39,670 nt of DNA, from the NCBI RefSeq assembly GCF_013280495.1, contig NZ_JABSSX010000018.1:1-39670 (forward strand), in the 5' to 3' direction. Position numbers and translations under genes: made by a program. Numbering within the stretch: the stretch's first letter is position 1; each line of letters opens with the position of its first letter. Positions 24,992-36,686 of the stretch are shown one piece after another. A model generated the notes under the pieces. The model worked only from the letters and a program-made list of their open reading frames with translations. It was not told where the DNA came from and did no database searches. Origin of the DNA: Brevibacterium permense. Its GTDB lineage: Bacteria; Actinomycetota; Actinomycetes; Actinomycetales; Brevibacteriaceae.

Positions 24992-25112
24992 TTCTCCGAG
25001 GGCAGGCAGACGGCTGGCCACTAGGCAGGCGGCTGGTGGTTAGGTGGGCGACTGGTTCACAGTCAGGTAATCCCCGCGGGCCGCCAGCCCCACGCCTGAA
25101 GACGCGCCTACC

Positions 25113-26651
25113 TCAGCACTCGACGACGTTGACGGCGAGGCCGCCCATCGCCGTCTCCTTGTACTTCGAGGACATGTCCGCGCCCGTCTGACGCATCGTC
25201 TCGATCACCTCGTCGAGGCTGACCCGGTGCTGGCCGTCGCCCCACAGAGCCATGCGGGAGGCGTTGATGGCCTTGCCGGCGGCGATCGCGTTGCGTTCGA
25301 TGCAGGGCACCTGCACGAGTCCGGAGATCGGGTCGCAGGTCAGTCCGAGGTTGTGCTCCATCGCGATCTCGGCGGCGTTCTCCACCTGCTCGGGTGTTCC
25401 GCCCATGACGGCGGCCAGTCCCCCGGCGGCCATCGACGAGGCGGATCCGACTTCTCCCTGACAGCCCACCTCGGCTCCGGAGATCGACGCCCGCTCCTTG
25501 TACAGGACTCCGATGGCCGCCGCGGTGAGCAGGAAGTCGACGATGGCTCGGTGCTTCGCGGGCTCGCCGCCTTCCATCACCGCGGGAACGTAGTTGAGCG
25601 CATAGTGCAGCACCGCGGGGATGATGCCGGCCGCCCCATTCGTCGGCGCGGTGACGACGCGGCCTCCCGATGCGTTCTCCTCGTTCACGGCCATCGCGAT
25701 GAGGTTGACCCATTCGAGGTAGTAGCCGGGATCCCGGTCGGGGTCCTCTGCCTTGAGTTTGAGGTACCAGTCGTGTGCGCGGCGGCGGACCTTGAGCCCT
25801 CCGGGCAGATAACCGGAGCGGTCCAGGGACGCCGAAGCGCATTCCTCCATCACCGAGTAGATGTGGAGCAGACCGTGCCGGACCTCATCGTCGTCGCGCA
25901 TCGACAGTTCATTGGCGTGCATGATCTCGGCGATCGACAGGTCGTTCTCGCGGCAGCGCTGAAGCAGCTCGACACCGGAGTGGAAAGGATAGGGCAGCTC
26001 TTCGTCGTAGGACTCGAGTTCGGCATCGACGACAGAATCCGCAACTGCGAACTCGGCGCCCGCGCCTGAACCGCCGCCGGCAGCCACATCGCCGCCGCCG
26101 TTGCCGTCAACCGCAACGTCGCCGCCGTCATCGTCAGCTGCACCATCCTCGGCAGTCTTCTCTTTCTCGAGGAATTCGGTCTCCGAGGTCACGAATCCGC
26201 CGCCGACGGAGTAATAGGTCTCCTCGGCGAGGGTCTCCCCCGCAGCGTCGTAGGCGGTCATGGTCATGGCGTTCGTATGGCGCGGGAGGACGGTCAGCGG
26301 TCGTTTGACCATGTCATCCTCGGTGAACTTGAGTTCGACGCCGTTGCCGGTCGAGTCGCCGAGGATGATCGTCCCGGTCTCGGACATCCGTGTCCGCCGG
26401 GCAGTGAGTTCGTTTGCTTCGATGAGATCGGGGCGGCAGCCTTCGAGGCCGATGAGGATGGCGTCGAAGGTCCCATGGCCGGCACCGGTGGCGGCCAGGG
26501 AGCCGAAGACGTCGACACGCAGATCCGCCACGGATCTCAGCGAATCGCTAAGGAGGTCGATGAAGCTCGCTCCGGCACGCATCGGTCCGACGGTGTGGGA
26601 GCTCGACGGTCCGATGCCGACCGTGAAGAGGTCGAAGACACTCAATGGCAT
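25113..26651 (-). CDS. sdaA: L-serine ammonia-lyase (iron-sulfur type)
   Basis: This 512-residue single-chain L-serine dehydratase converts serine to pyruvate and ammonia using a [4Fe-4S] cluster. Signatures are [20 protein letters not shown] at the N-terminus and [15 protein letters not shown] in the catalytic half. Cluster cysteines are Cys397 (GCQGE), Cys439 (LTCDP) and Cys450 (VPCIE). The last residue is Cys512, matching the C-terminal cysteine that occupies the active site in structurally studied homologues. An acidic Gly/Asp/Ala-rich insertion (roughly residues 170-205) joins the two domains. The ATG at 26651 gives the conserved N-terminus, although its ribosome binding site is weak. 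It follows gcvH by 150 nt and probably belongs to the same glycine-induced unit. Confidence 0.95.
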   Translation of the reverse strand: MPLSVFDLFTVGIGPSSSHTVGPMRAGASFIDLLSDSLRSVADLRVDVFGSLAATGAGHGTFDAILIGLEGCRPDLIEANELTARRTRMSETGTIILGDSTGNGVELKFTEDDMVKRPLTVLPRHTNAMTMTAYDAAGETLAEETYYSVGGGFVTSETEFLEKEKTAEDGAADDDGGDVAVDGNGGGDVAAGGGSGAGAEFAVADSVVDAELESYDEELPYPFHSGVELLQRCRENDLSIAEIMHANELSMRDDDEVRHGLLHIYSVMEECASASLDRSGYLPGGLKVRRRAHDWYLKLKAEDPDRDPGYYLEWVNLIAMAVNEENASGGRVVTAPTNGAAGIIPAVLHYALNYVPAVMEGGEPAKHRAIVDFLLTAAAIGVLYKERASISGAEVGCQGEVGSASSMAAGGLAAVMGGTPEQVENAAEIAMEHNLGLTCDPISGLVQVPCIERNAIAAGKAINASRMALWGDGQHRVSLDEVIETMRQTGADMSSKYKETAMGGLAVNVVEC

Positions 26652-26778
26652 GGCAATCACTTCGTTTCTGATGAGATGACGACGGGGCCGACCGAACAGC
26701 CGTGCACTCACGTGCATGGCGTGCCGGTGCCGACGATGTGTCGGCACCGACCTCGGCCGACCCCGCCTCAGCGTTGAT

Positions 26779-26796
26779 ATCCTCCGCCCGGAGGAT
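26779..26796 (-). other. Hairpin between gcvH and sdaA
   Basis: ATCCTCCG-CC-CGGAGGAT is a perfect 8-nt-arm palindrome 5 nt beyond the gcvH stop. There is no T-run. It may be a weak terminator or a processing site lowering sdaA expression relative to gcvPTH. Confidence 0.55.
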
Positions 26797-26801
26797 GAGG
26801 C

Positions 26802-27200
26802 TCAGAGGGAGTTCGCCTCGGCGTAGGCTGCGGCGTCCATGACTTCGCCGACCTCGGTCACGGTGACCTCGAACAGCCAGCCCTCGCCGTAGGGGTCGGA
26901 GTTGAGCAGTCCGGGTGAGTCCACGGCCGCCTCGTTGATGGTGACGACCTCGCCGGTCACCGGGGTGTAGAGGTCGGATACGGACTTCGTGGATTCGACC
27001 TCGCCGCAGGTCTCCCCTGCGGTGATGGTGTCGCCGACCGCGGGCAGGTCGACGTAGACGACCTCGCCGAGGGCATCGGCGGCGACGGCGGTGATGCCGA
27101 CCTTGACGGTCTTGCCGACGAGCTCATCGGCGGCGCCGTCGACCCATTCGTGTTCGGCGGAGTAGGTGAAGTTCTGCGGGAGCGGGGGCAGCTGTGCCAT
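26802..27200 (-). CDS. gcvH: Glycine cleavage system H protein
   Basis: This 132-residue lipoyl carrier shuttles the aminomethyl group between GcvP, GcvT and the shared lipoamide dehydrogenase. The lipoylated lysine is Lys72 in [20 protein letters not shown], and [29 protein letters not shown] and [10 protein letters not shown] are typical of the family. AAGGAAG lies 4-5 nt before the ATG. It follows gcvT by 110 nt on the same strand. No lpd or lipoate ligase gene is present in the window, so those parts are supplied from elsewhere. Confidence 0.96.
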   Translation of the reverse strand: MAQLPPLPQNFTYSAEHEWVDGAADELVGKTVKVGITAVAADALGEVVYVDLPAVGDTITAGETCGEVESTKSVSDLYTPVTGEVVTINEAAVDSPGLLNSDPYGEGWLFEVTVTEVGEVMDAAAYAEANSL

Positions 27201-27310
27201 CTGTCTTCCTTACTGTGACTGCCGGTAAGGGGCGGTCACGACGTTGTTGTGCCAGGTGGGACCAGTCTACGAGTCACCGGGCCCACCAGGATGAATTGTG
27301 GGTAAGAGCT

Positions 27311-28572
27311 TCAGTGAGCCTGACGCTTGTAGAACGGCAGCTGTGTGACGGTGAAGTCGTGCGCCTTGCCGCGGATGTCCACGGTCACGGCGGTGCCCGC
27401 CTCGGCGTGGTCCCGGTCGATGTAGGCCAGGGCGATCGGGTGGCCGAGTGTCGGCGAGGGCTGACCGGAGGTGACGGTGCCGACCTCAGCGCCGTCGATC
27501 GACACGGCGGCTCCGGATCGAGCGGCGCGGCGTCCCTCCGAACTCAGGCCGACGAGCACTCGCGGCGGTTCGGTCTCTCCGAGCTTCGCCAGGGCTTCTC
27601 GGGCGAAGAAGTCGTCCTTTGTGCTGAACCCGATCATCCGCCCCAGTCCCGCATCGTACGGGGTGGTGTTCTGATCGAGTTCGTTGCCGTAGAGCGGCAT
27701 TCCGGCTTCGAGGCGCAGCGAATCGCGTGCGGCCAGACCGCAGGGAACGAGTCCGTAGTCCGCACCCGAGGTCACGAGCGTGTTCCACAGGCGGGTGGCG
27801 CCGATGTTGGGGACGTAGAGCTCGAACCCGTCCTCACCGGTGTATCCGGTGCGGGCGAGCATGAGGTCGATTCCGGCGATCGTCAGCGGCATCCACGCGT
27901 AGTACCCCAGTTCGCGCACCGCCTGACCGATGGTGATCTTCGCATCCCCCGCCGAGGTGGCTCCCCCGTTGGCGTCGTCGGTGACCTGGGCCTTCGCCTG
28001 GTCACTGGCGCCGGTGCGGGGTCCGAATTCGCCGTGGCCGGACTCGTCGAGGGCGCGCAGGATGATCGCCTCGGAGTTCGGTCCCTGCACGGCGATGAGC
28101 GCGGTGGCGTCGGACTCGTCGGTCAGGTGCACATCGGAGCCGGGTGCGACGGTCTGCACGAACTGGTGCACGCGGTCCTTCAGCGCGGCGACCACGGTGG
28201 GCGTGTTCGAGGCGTTGGGGACGATGAGGAACTCCTCCTCACCGATGCGGTAGGTGATGAGGTCGTCGAGAAGGCCGCCTGACTCGTTGACGATGACTCC
28301 GTACTTGGCCTTGCCGATCTTCATCTTCGAGTACTTCGCGACGAGCGCGTAGTCGAGGAAGGCTGCGGCGTCGGTTCCGGCGATGCGCACCTCGCCCATG
28401 TGGGAGAGGTCGAAGAGACCTGCGGCCTCACGCACGGCACGGTGTTCGGCGAGTTCCGAACCGTACTTCAGCGGCATGTCCCAGCCGCCGAAGTCGGTGA
28501 ACGAGGCACCGAGCTCGGCGTGGATGCTGTGCAGCGGGGTCTCTTTGGGGGCGTTGGCAGTCTGATCAGTCA

Positions 28573-28573
<1 letters not shown>
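27311..28573 (-). CDS. gcvT: Glycine cleavage system aminomethyltransferase (T protein)
   Basis: This 420-residue tetrahydrofolate-dependent enzyme releases ammonia and makes 5,10-methylene-THF from the aminomethyl group on GcvH. Family motifs are FTDFGGWDMPLKYGSELAEH, GLFDLSHMGEVRI, GKAKYGVIVNESGGLLDDLI, ARTGYTGEDGFELYVP and AARDSLRLEAGMPLYGNEL. An extra Gly/Ala/Asp-rich loop (around residues 180-215) is not usual for the family. The ATG overlaps the gcvP stop by one base (TGATG), so translation is likely coupled. GAGGAAGAGGA upstream serves as ribosome binding site. It is part of the riboswitch-controlled gcvPTH unit. Confidence 0.96.
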
Positions 28574-31506
<2,933 letters not shown>

Positions 31507-31650
31507 TTGCCGTCCTAGGGTCGGTGTCGCGCCCACCGAATTGGAGGACGCAGCGATCGCTGAGTGTCCTCCCCGATCTGTCGGAGCTGCGGCCTGCCCT
31601 GCCTCCGAATCATGCGCACGTCGGCGCTGATTCGTCTGCGGACGGGACTC

Positions 31651-31822
31651 GCTGTCCTTCAGATATGCCTGCAATCGGTGGTACTGGGCCTGAGAGTTTC
31701 CCGGGGAGGGAATTGCACCTACGGCGCTGCTCGGAGCTTTGTGCTTCTGCGTCAGTCGGCGTTCCAGCAGCGGCTGGCGTTCGCCCGTATGTGCAGTTGC
31801 GGCTGCCCGGCAGCTCTCCCAC
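31651..31822 (-). promoter_or_regulatory. Glycine riboswitch upstream of gcvP
   Basis: On the minus strand the conserved pieces occur in order: GTGGGAGAG (31822-31814), GCGCCGTAGGTGCAA (about 31725), CCTCCCCGGGAAACTCTCAGG, and the tail CTGAAGGACAG. In the glycine aptamer GGGAGAG pairs with the CTCTC; GCCGAAGGnGCAA and CTCTCAGGC are its best-conserved parts. The last segment matches the partial second (ghost) aptamer seen in actinobacterial single-aptamer switches. It lies 144 nt upstream of the gcvP TTG and would turn the gcv genes on when glycine is abundant. The variable arm between 31813 and 31730 is long. Confidence 0.88.
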
Positions 31823-32036
31823 GTCTTGTCTTAGCGGCGTATGAAGTTGTGTGCAGAACCAGAAGGGCTTCTGAAGCAGATGGACCTCTGGGGCCCCGGC
31901 TGAGACTGCGCCTCCGATTCTAGTGAATGAAATCACCCCCGACAAACCCCGTGCTGGTCCCTCACTATGAACACTCTTCCAACCGCCGCGAGGACCAGCT
32001 CCCCACGGCAGCTCCCCTGTATCTCCCATGCAGAAA
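31823..32036. other. Region upstream of the glycine riboswitch
   Basis: About 210 nt between the riboswitch and palindromic repeat copy 2 should hold the gcv promoter. TAAGAC on the minus strand just before the aptamer is a candidate -10, but no convincing -35 is visible. I see no open reading frame with a ribosome binding site. Confidence 0.4.
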
Positions 32037-32118
32037 TAGGTCGCTATCGGATACTTTTCTGGCTCAGAAGTATCCGATAGCGACCTAGATTCGGGCGCCG
32101 AGATCCGATAGCGACCTA
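32037..32118. repeat. Palindromic repeat, family A, copy 2 (full palindrome plus half-site)
   Basis: The arms at 32037-32056 and 32068-32087 are perfect 20-nt inverted repeats with an 11-nt loop and the same core as at 24941. A further half-copy, ATCCGATAGCGACCTA, ends at 32118, 31 nt from the palindrome edge. Read on the minus strand the order is half-site then palindrome, as in copy 1. It starts 38 nt downstream of the transporter stop. Confidence 0.9.
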
Positions 32119-32155
32119 AATTCGCCGAGGCGGCGCTGCGGTCCCGCTGCAAGGC

Positions 32156-33445
32156 TCAGATCTCGTTGAGGTCCTTGCCCTTGGTCTCGGGCAGCTTGAC
32201 CACGGCAACGATCGTCGCCAGGCAGAGCAGGACCACCCAGCCACTGGAGAGCCAGCTGAGGTCGAGCGAGTTGAACAGTCCGTTGAGGTACGGCGCCGTT
32301 CCGCCGAACACCGCCACGGAGACCGAGTAGGCGAAGCCGATTCCCTGAGTGCGAACTTTCGTGGGGAATGCCTCGGACAGGACTGCCGACAGCAGGGCTC
32401 CTGCCATCGAGACGACGAGCAGAGCCAGCGTCGACGCGACGAAGAGCGTCCACCCGGTGTCCGTGATCATGCCCATGAGCGGATACTGCAGGATCGCCAT
32501 GAGGACACCGAAGCCGATGAGCACCGGCCGACGACCGATCCGATCCGAGAGGAATCCCCAAAAGGGCAGCGACGCGAGTGCGATGATCTGCGCACCGACG
32601 GTCGCCCAGTAAGCGGTCTGCGCATCCATGCCACGCTCGGTGATCGCCAAGGTCGAGGCGTACGAGGTCCATGTGTAATGAGCTGCGGTGATACCCGAGG
32701 TCATGAGCACGACGAGGACGATCGCACGAGCCACACGGCCGCGATCGAGAGGAGTCGGGGCGACGGTCTCTTCCGCTTCATCGGCTTCGAAGACATCGCT
32801 TTCGACCATTCCGCGGCGCATCCACAGTGCGACGAGCGCCAGCAGACCGCCGAGCGCGAACGGAATCCTCCACGCCCAATCACTGACCGCGGCCTCGGAG
32901 AAGACGTTCGTGATCACTCCGCCGATGGTGTAGGCGACGACCGAGCCGCCGAAGATGGCGACGAAGACGATGCTGCCCCAGAATCCGCGCTTATGGGCCG
33001 GGGCGATCTCGGCGATATATGAGTTCGCAGTCGCCGACTCCCCGCCGTGAGCGAAGCCCTGCGCGACGCGGATGAGAAGGAGGATCAGTGAGGCGAAGAC
33101 GCCGATCTGACCGTAGGTCGGGAGGACGGCGATGAGGAACGATCCGCCGGCCATGATGAGCATCGTGACGATGAGGACGAACTTCCGGCCCTTCACATCG
33201 GCGATCTTGCCGAACACGATGCCGCCGAGCGGCCGCATGAGGAATCCGACGGCGAAGACGCCGAGGGTCGCGAGGACGGAGGAGAACGGGTCCTCACTGT
33301 TGAACATAGCGGCCGCGATGAACGGAGTGAACACCGCGTAGGCGCTCCATTCGTACCATTCGAGGATGTTGCCGATGGTGCTCGCGACGACGGAGCGTCG
33401 TTTCAGCTGCAGAGGCACCTTTGTCTCTGCGATCGTATCGGTCAT
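32156..33445 (-). CDS. MFS transporter, metabolite:H+ symporter (MHS) family
   Basis: This 429-residue membrane protein has about twelve helices. The MHS-type N-terminus ASTIGNILEWYEWSAYAVFT and the loop signatures GGIVFGKIADVKGRKFVL, RVAQGFAHGGESATANSYIA and LSDRIGRRPVLIG are clear. MHS members import organic acids, shikimate, proline/betaine and similar solutes by proton symport; the substrate here is unknown. AAAGGAAG precedes the ATG. It lies 88 nt downstream of the acyl-CoA gene set on the same strand, so uptake of a carboxylate degraded by those enzymes is a reasonable guess. A family A palindrome follows the stop. Confidence 0.9.
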   Translation of the reverse strand: MTDTIAETKVPLQLKRRSVVASTIGNILEWYEWSAYAVFTPFIAAAMFNSEDPFSSVLATLGVFAVGFLMRPLGGIVFGKIADVKGRKFVLIVTMLIMAGGSFLIAVLPTYGQIGVFASLILLLIRVAQGFAHGGESATANSYIAEIAPAHKRGFWGSIVFVAIFGGSVVAYTIGGVITNVFSEAAVSDWAWRIPFALGGLLALVALWMRRGMVESDVFEADEAEETVAPTPLDRGRVARAIVLVVLMTSGITAAHYTWTSYASTLAITERGMDAQTAYWATVGAQIIALASLPFWGFLSDRIGRRPVLIGFGVLMAILQYPLMGMITDTGWTLFVASTLALLVVSMAGALLSAVLSEAFPTKVRTQGIGFAYSVSVAVFGGTAPYLNGLFNSLDLSWLSSGWVVLLCLATIVAVVKLPETKGKDLNEI

Positions 33446-33533
33446 GGCTTCCTTTCCACTGCTTCATTGGAGGTGGCGCTGGATATATCTGTGGTGGTGC
33501 TCGGTGGTGCAGATACTCCTATCTCGCTCGCCG

Positions 33534-34616
33534 TCAGACGACGGTGGCGGCGATGGCTTCGGCGGCTGCGATGAGTTCGGGGACCCCGGTTTCGAGGCTG
33601 CCGGTGAAGTCACCGGCCGACGGTGCCTCTCCGTTGAGCCATCTGGTGTAGATGGCTTCACTGAAGATCGCGGCCTTCCACAGCGCGAAGGCCTTGTACC
33701 AGGGCAACCCGGACAGATCGAGGCCCGTCTTCTGCTGGTAACGATCGGCGAGTTCGGAACGGGTGAGGAACCCCTCCGCTGCCGTGACCGGGGTGAGGTC
33801 CATGACCGTGCGCGGATGCTCGCGGTCGGTGTAGGTGACGAGGAAGTAGCCGAGGTCGGCGAGCGGATCGCCGAGGGTCGACATCTCCCAGTCGAGGATC
33901 GCTGCGACCTCGACCGGCGTCGAGGACGCGATCATTGCGTTTCCGGCACGGTAGTCGCCATGGACGACCCCGTGCCGCTGAGTGGTCGGAATGTTCGCTG
34001 CCAACCACTCACCGAGGCGGCTGACCTGGGGCAGCGACCGCTGAGTGTTCTTCTCCCAGAGGGAGGCGAACAGCTTCACCTGGCGCTCCAGGTATCCGTC
34101 CGGTCGACCAAGCGCGGCCACTTCGGCAACGGTGACGTCGACCGAGTGGAGGTCGACGAGGCGGTCGACGAGGGCTTCGCTCAGTGCGCGACGGTCAGCC
34201 GCCTCGGCGAGGAAATCGGGCAGGGTGTCGGTGACGACGGTGCCCGGCACGAAATCCATGATGTAGAACGGCACGCCGAGGACCGATTCGTCCTCGCAGA
34301 CATGGAGGATCGTGGGCACGGCCACTCCCTGAGCGCCGAGGACCTTCTGGATCTTCGCCTCCCGGACCATGTCGTGAGTCGATTTCGGGATCGGCGGGCG
34401 CGGTCCGCGGCGCAGCACCACATCGAGGTCACCGCGACGGATCCGGAAGGTGACGTTCGACTGGCCCTCGCCGATGCGATCCCAGCGGACGGGACCGGAC
34501 CCGAAGCCATGCGTGTCGAGGTAGTCGGTGAGGACGTCGACGATGAGCAGCGGCGGAGCGGACAGGGCGCGCGCCTCGGCGGCAGTGTCGACGACGTCGA
34601 CGAGCTTCTCGGTCAT
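33534..34616 (-). CDS. APH-type phosphotransferase (ACAD10/11 kinase-domain homologue)
   Basis: This 360-residue protein has the aminoglycoside-phosphotransferase/choline-kinase fold. The catalytic loop is VVHGDYRAGNAMI, the metal-binding DFG-equivalent is AILDWEMSTLGDPLADLGY, and IGEGQSNVTFRIRRGDLDVV forms the nucleotide-binding strand pair. It closely resembles the kinase part of human ACAD10/11, where kinase and acyl-CoA dehydrogenase are fused and act on 4-hydroxy fatty acids. Here the two parts are separate genes overlapping by 4 nt (ATGA), which supports the same partnership. Phosphorylation of a hydroxyacyl-CoA is inferred; antibiotic resistance is unlikely. Confidence 0.9.
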   Translation of the reverse strand: MTEKLVDVVDTAAEARALSAPPLLIVDVLTDYLDTHGFGSGPVRWDRIGEGQSNVTFRIRRGDLDVVLRRGPRPPIPKSTHDMVREAKIQKVLGAQGVAVPTILHVCEDESVLGVPFYIMDFVPGTVVTDTLPDFLAEAADRRALSEALVDRLVDLHSVDVTVAEVAALGRPDGYLERQVKLFASLWEKNTQRSLPQVSRLGEWLAANIPTTQRHGVVHGDYRAGNAMIASSTPVEVAAILDWEMSTLGDPLADLGYFLVTYTDREHPRTVMDLTPVTAAEGFLTRSELADRYQQKTGLDLSGLPWYKAFALWKAAIFSEAIYTRWLNGEAPSAGDFTGSLETGVPELIAAAEAIAATVV

Positions 34617-35872
34617 CGTGCCTCCCCCACGTTGTCGAGACGAGGTGCACCCGCGGCGACTTCCTTGCGGCGCTTCGATGACGCGCGGCGGGAGATCGCG
34701 AACTTGTGCGTCTCGGTGGCGCCGTCGTAGATGCGGAACGGGCGGACGTCGTTGAGGTACTGGATCAGCGGCAGCTGGTCGGAGACTCCGTCGCCGCCGG
34801 TGATCTGGATGGCGCGGTCGATGACGCGGTAGACGGCTTCGGAGCAGTAGACCTTCGCGATCGAAGATCTGGAGTTCGCTTCCTTCGCGTCGGTGGCGAG
34901 CACCTCGGAGGTCTTCGTGATCATCGCGTCAGAGGTCTCGATGTCGATGACTGACTGCGCAATGAGTTCCTGCACGAGCCCCTGCCGTGCCAGGACATCG
35001 CCGAATGCCTCGCGATGTTCGGCACGGTCGAGAGCCGTGTCCAGCGCCCGGCGGGCCAGTCCCAGCCACCGCATGCAGTGCGTGAGGCGGGCCGGTGCCA
35101 GGCGCACCTGGGCGTAGGCGAAGCCCTTGCCGGGTTCGCCGAGGATCGCCGAGGCGGGGACGCGGACATCGTCGAAGTGGACGTAGGGGTGGCCTCCGGC
35201 GATGGTGCGATCGACAGTGTGGATCGACCGGCCGACACTGACGCCGGGGGTGTCTTTGGGTACGAGGAACATCGTGGCGGCCTGGCCCTTGCGAGCCTGC
35301 GCGGAGCCCGACCCCTCGGTCGCAGCGGCCGACTCCTCGGCGTCGGTAGCGGCCATGACGATGAAGAAGCTGCTCAGTTCAGCACCGGAGATGAAGCGCT
35401 TGTCGCCGTTGATGACCCATTCGTCGCCGTCCTTGACGGCGCGGGTGGACAACGCCGACGGGTCGGAGCCGGTGCCCGGATGTGGTTCGGTCATGGCGAA
35501 GGAGGAGCGGACGTCGCCGGCAGCCAGCGGGGCGAGGAACCGCTCCTTCTGCTCCTGCGTGGCGATCTGGGCGAGCATGTGCATGTTGCCCTCATCGGGT
35601 GCCATGCAATTGAGAACGGCGGGCCCGATCGGCGAGTATCCTGCCTCCTGGAACACCGGGGACCATAATTCGATCGGCACGCCCTGGCCGCCCCACTCGG
35701 TGGGCACGTGCGGGGCGAATACGCCGGCTTCCTTGGCCTTGGCCTTGAGATCGGCGAGGACCGCCTCGTCGAGGTAGTCCCCGGGATGGGGCTCGGCGGG
35801 CATGACCACGTCGCGGATGAAGGTGCGGGTGCGCTGGCGCAGCTCTTCGACGTCTGCTGGAATCCGGCTCAT
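34613..35872 (-). CDS. Acyl-CoA dehydrogenase family protein (ACAD11-like)
   Basis: This 419-residue FAD enzyme oxidises acyl-CoA thioesters. Family features are SFAMTEPHPGTGSDPS (FAD/substrate contact), WVINGDKRFISGAE, GGHPYVHFDDVRVPASAILG and the C-terminal GGDGVSDQLPLIQYLNDVR with RIYDGATETHKFAISRR. A Ser/Ala/Glu/Gly-rich loop, about residues 170-195, is longer than usual. The gene overlaps the SDR gene upstream by 4 nt and the kinase gene downstream by 4 nt, so the three are translationally coupled. The pairing with an APH-type kinase points to hydroxylated acyl-CoA substrates, by analogy with ACAD10/11. Confidence 0.93.
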   Translation of the reverse strand: MSRIPADVEELRQRTRTFIRDVVMPAEPHPGDYLDEAVLADLKAKAKEAGVFAPHVPTEWGGQGVPIELWSPVFQEAGYSPIGPAVLNCMAPDEGNMHMLAQIATQEQKERFLAPLAAGDVRSSFAMTEPHPGTGSDPSALSTRAVKDGDEWVINGDKRFISGAELSSFFIVMAATDAEESAAATEGSGSAQARKGQAATMFLVPKDTPGVSVGRSIHTVDRTIAGGHPYVHFDDVRVPASAILGEPGKGFAYAQVRLAPARLTHCMRWLGLARRALDTALDRAEHREAFGDVLARQGLVQELIAQSVIDIETSDAMITKTSEVLATDAKEANSRSSIAKVYCSEAVYRVIDRAIQITGGDGVSDQLPLIQYLNDVRPFRIYDGATETHKFAISRRASSKRRKEVAAGAPRLDNVGEAR

Positions 35873-36648
35873 GCTGTGCCTCCTGCTGTGATGAGTCCGC
35901 CGTCGGCGGTGAGGATCTGAGCGGTGATCCAGTCCGAGTCGGACGAGGTCAGATATGCGGCGGCGGCCCCGATGTCTTCAGGTGTGCCGAGGCGGCCGGC
36001 CGGGTAGGCGGCGGTGACTTCGGCTTCTCTGCCTTCGTAGAGGGCGGTGGCGAAACGGGTCTTGACGACGGCCGGAGCGATGCCGTTGACGCGGATATCA
36101 GGGCCGAGTTCGACGGCGAGAGTCTTCACGAGGTGGGACACGGCGGCCTTCGAGACTCCGTACATGCCGATGCCTTCGCTGGGGTTCTGTCCGGCGACCG
36201 AGGAGATCGAGAGGATCCGGCCCTTGTTCTCACGGAAGTGCAGACCCTCGTGGTTGACCGCGCCCTGGATCCAGGCCAAGGTTCCGAGCACGTTGACTTC
36301 GAGGATCTTGCGGGCGGCCTCGAGCTCAATGTCGACGGTGTCACCGTAGACGGGGTTGATGCCGACGTTCGTGACGAGCACGTCAAGGCGACCGAACTTC
36401 TTCGCGATCGTGTCGAAGACCTCGGCGCGGTGGGCCGGGTCATCGGCCTTGCCGGCGATGCCGATCGCAGTGTCCTCGGGGAATTCGGCGACCGTCTCGG
36501 CCAGCGGTTCGGGCTTGCGGGCGGTGAGGACGACGGTCGCTCCTTCGGCCTGCAGTCTGCGGGCGATGCCGAGGCCGATTCCGCGGCTCGATCCCGTCAC
36601 GAGGGCGACCTGCCCTTCGAAACGGCGTCCGATCGTTGATTCGCTCAA
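35869..36648 (-). CDS. Short-chain dehydrogenase/reductase
   Basis: This 259-residue classical SDR oxidoreductase has a cofactor motif, TGSSRGIG, at residues 18-25. TARKP follows the second strand, which tends to favour NADP(H). NVGINPVYGD replaces the usual NNAG, and the catalytic pair Tyr163/Lys167 lies in MYGVSKAA. VNGIAPAVVKTRF and the C-terminal DSDWITAQILTADGG are standard. The substrate is probably a hydroxyacyl or ketoacyl compound, judged only from its place in the acyl-CoA operon. It overlaps the acyl-CoA dehydrogenase gene by 4 nt and follows the ligase gene by 38 nt. Confidence 0.93.
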   Translation of the reverse strand: MSESTIGRRFEGQVALVTGSSRGIGLGIARRLQAEGATVVLTARKPEPLAETVAEFPEDTAIGIAGKADDPAHRAEVFDTIAKKFGRLDVLVTNVGINPVYGDTVDIELEAARKILEVNVLGTLAWIQGAVNHEGLHFRENKGRILSISSVAGQNPSEGIGMYGVSKAAVSHLVKTLAVELGPDIRVNGIAPAVVKTRFATALYEGREAEVTAAYPAGRLGTPEDIGAAAAYLTSSDSDWITAQILTADGGLITAGGTA

Positions 36649-36686
36649 TGTCTCTCCTGTCTTGAATGGTTGTCGGTCAGTGGTGC

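Noticed and set aside
25000..25060. Imperfect GGCAGGCGGCTGG-like repeats downstream of sdaA
   Set aside because: Three loosely similar stretches of unequal length; too degenerate to separate from GC-rich background.
31507..31674. 56-residue N-terminal extension of gcvP
   Set aside because: It would translate the 3' part of the glycine riboswitch and gives a Ser/Arg-rich leader absent from GcvP proteins. The TTG at 31506 has an AGGA site.
33534..34616. Antibiotic phosphotransferase (aminoglycoside resistance)
   Set aside because: The APH fold is shared, but sequence and the 4-nt overlap with an acyl-CoA dehydrogenase gene match the ACAD10/11 kinase partner instead.
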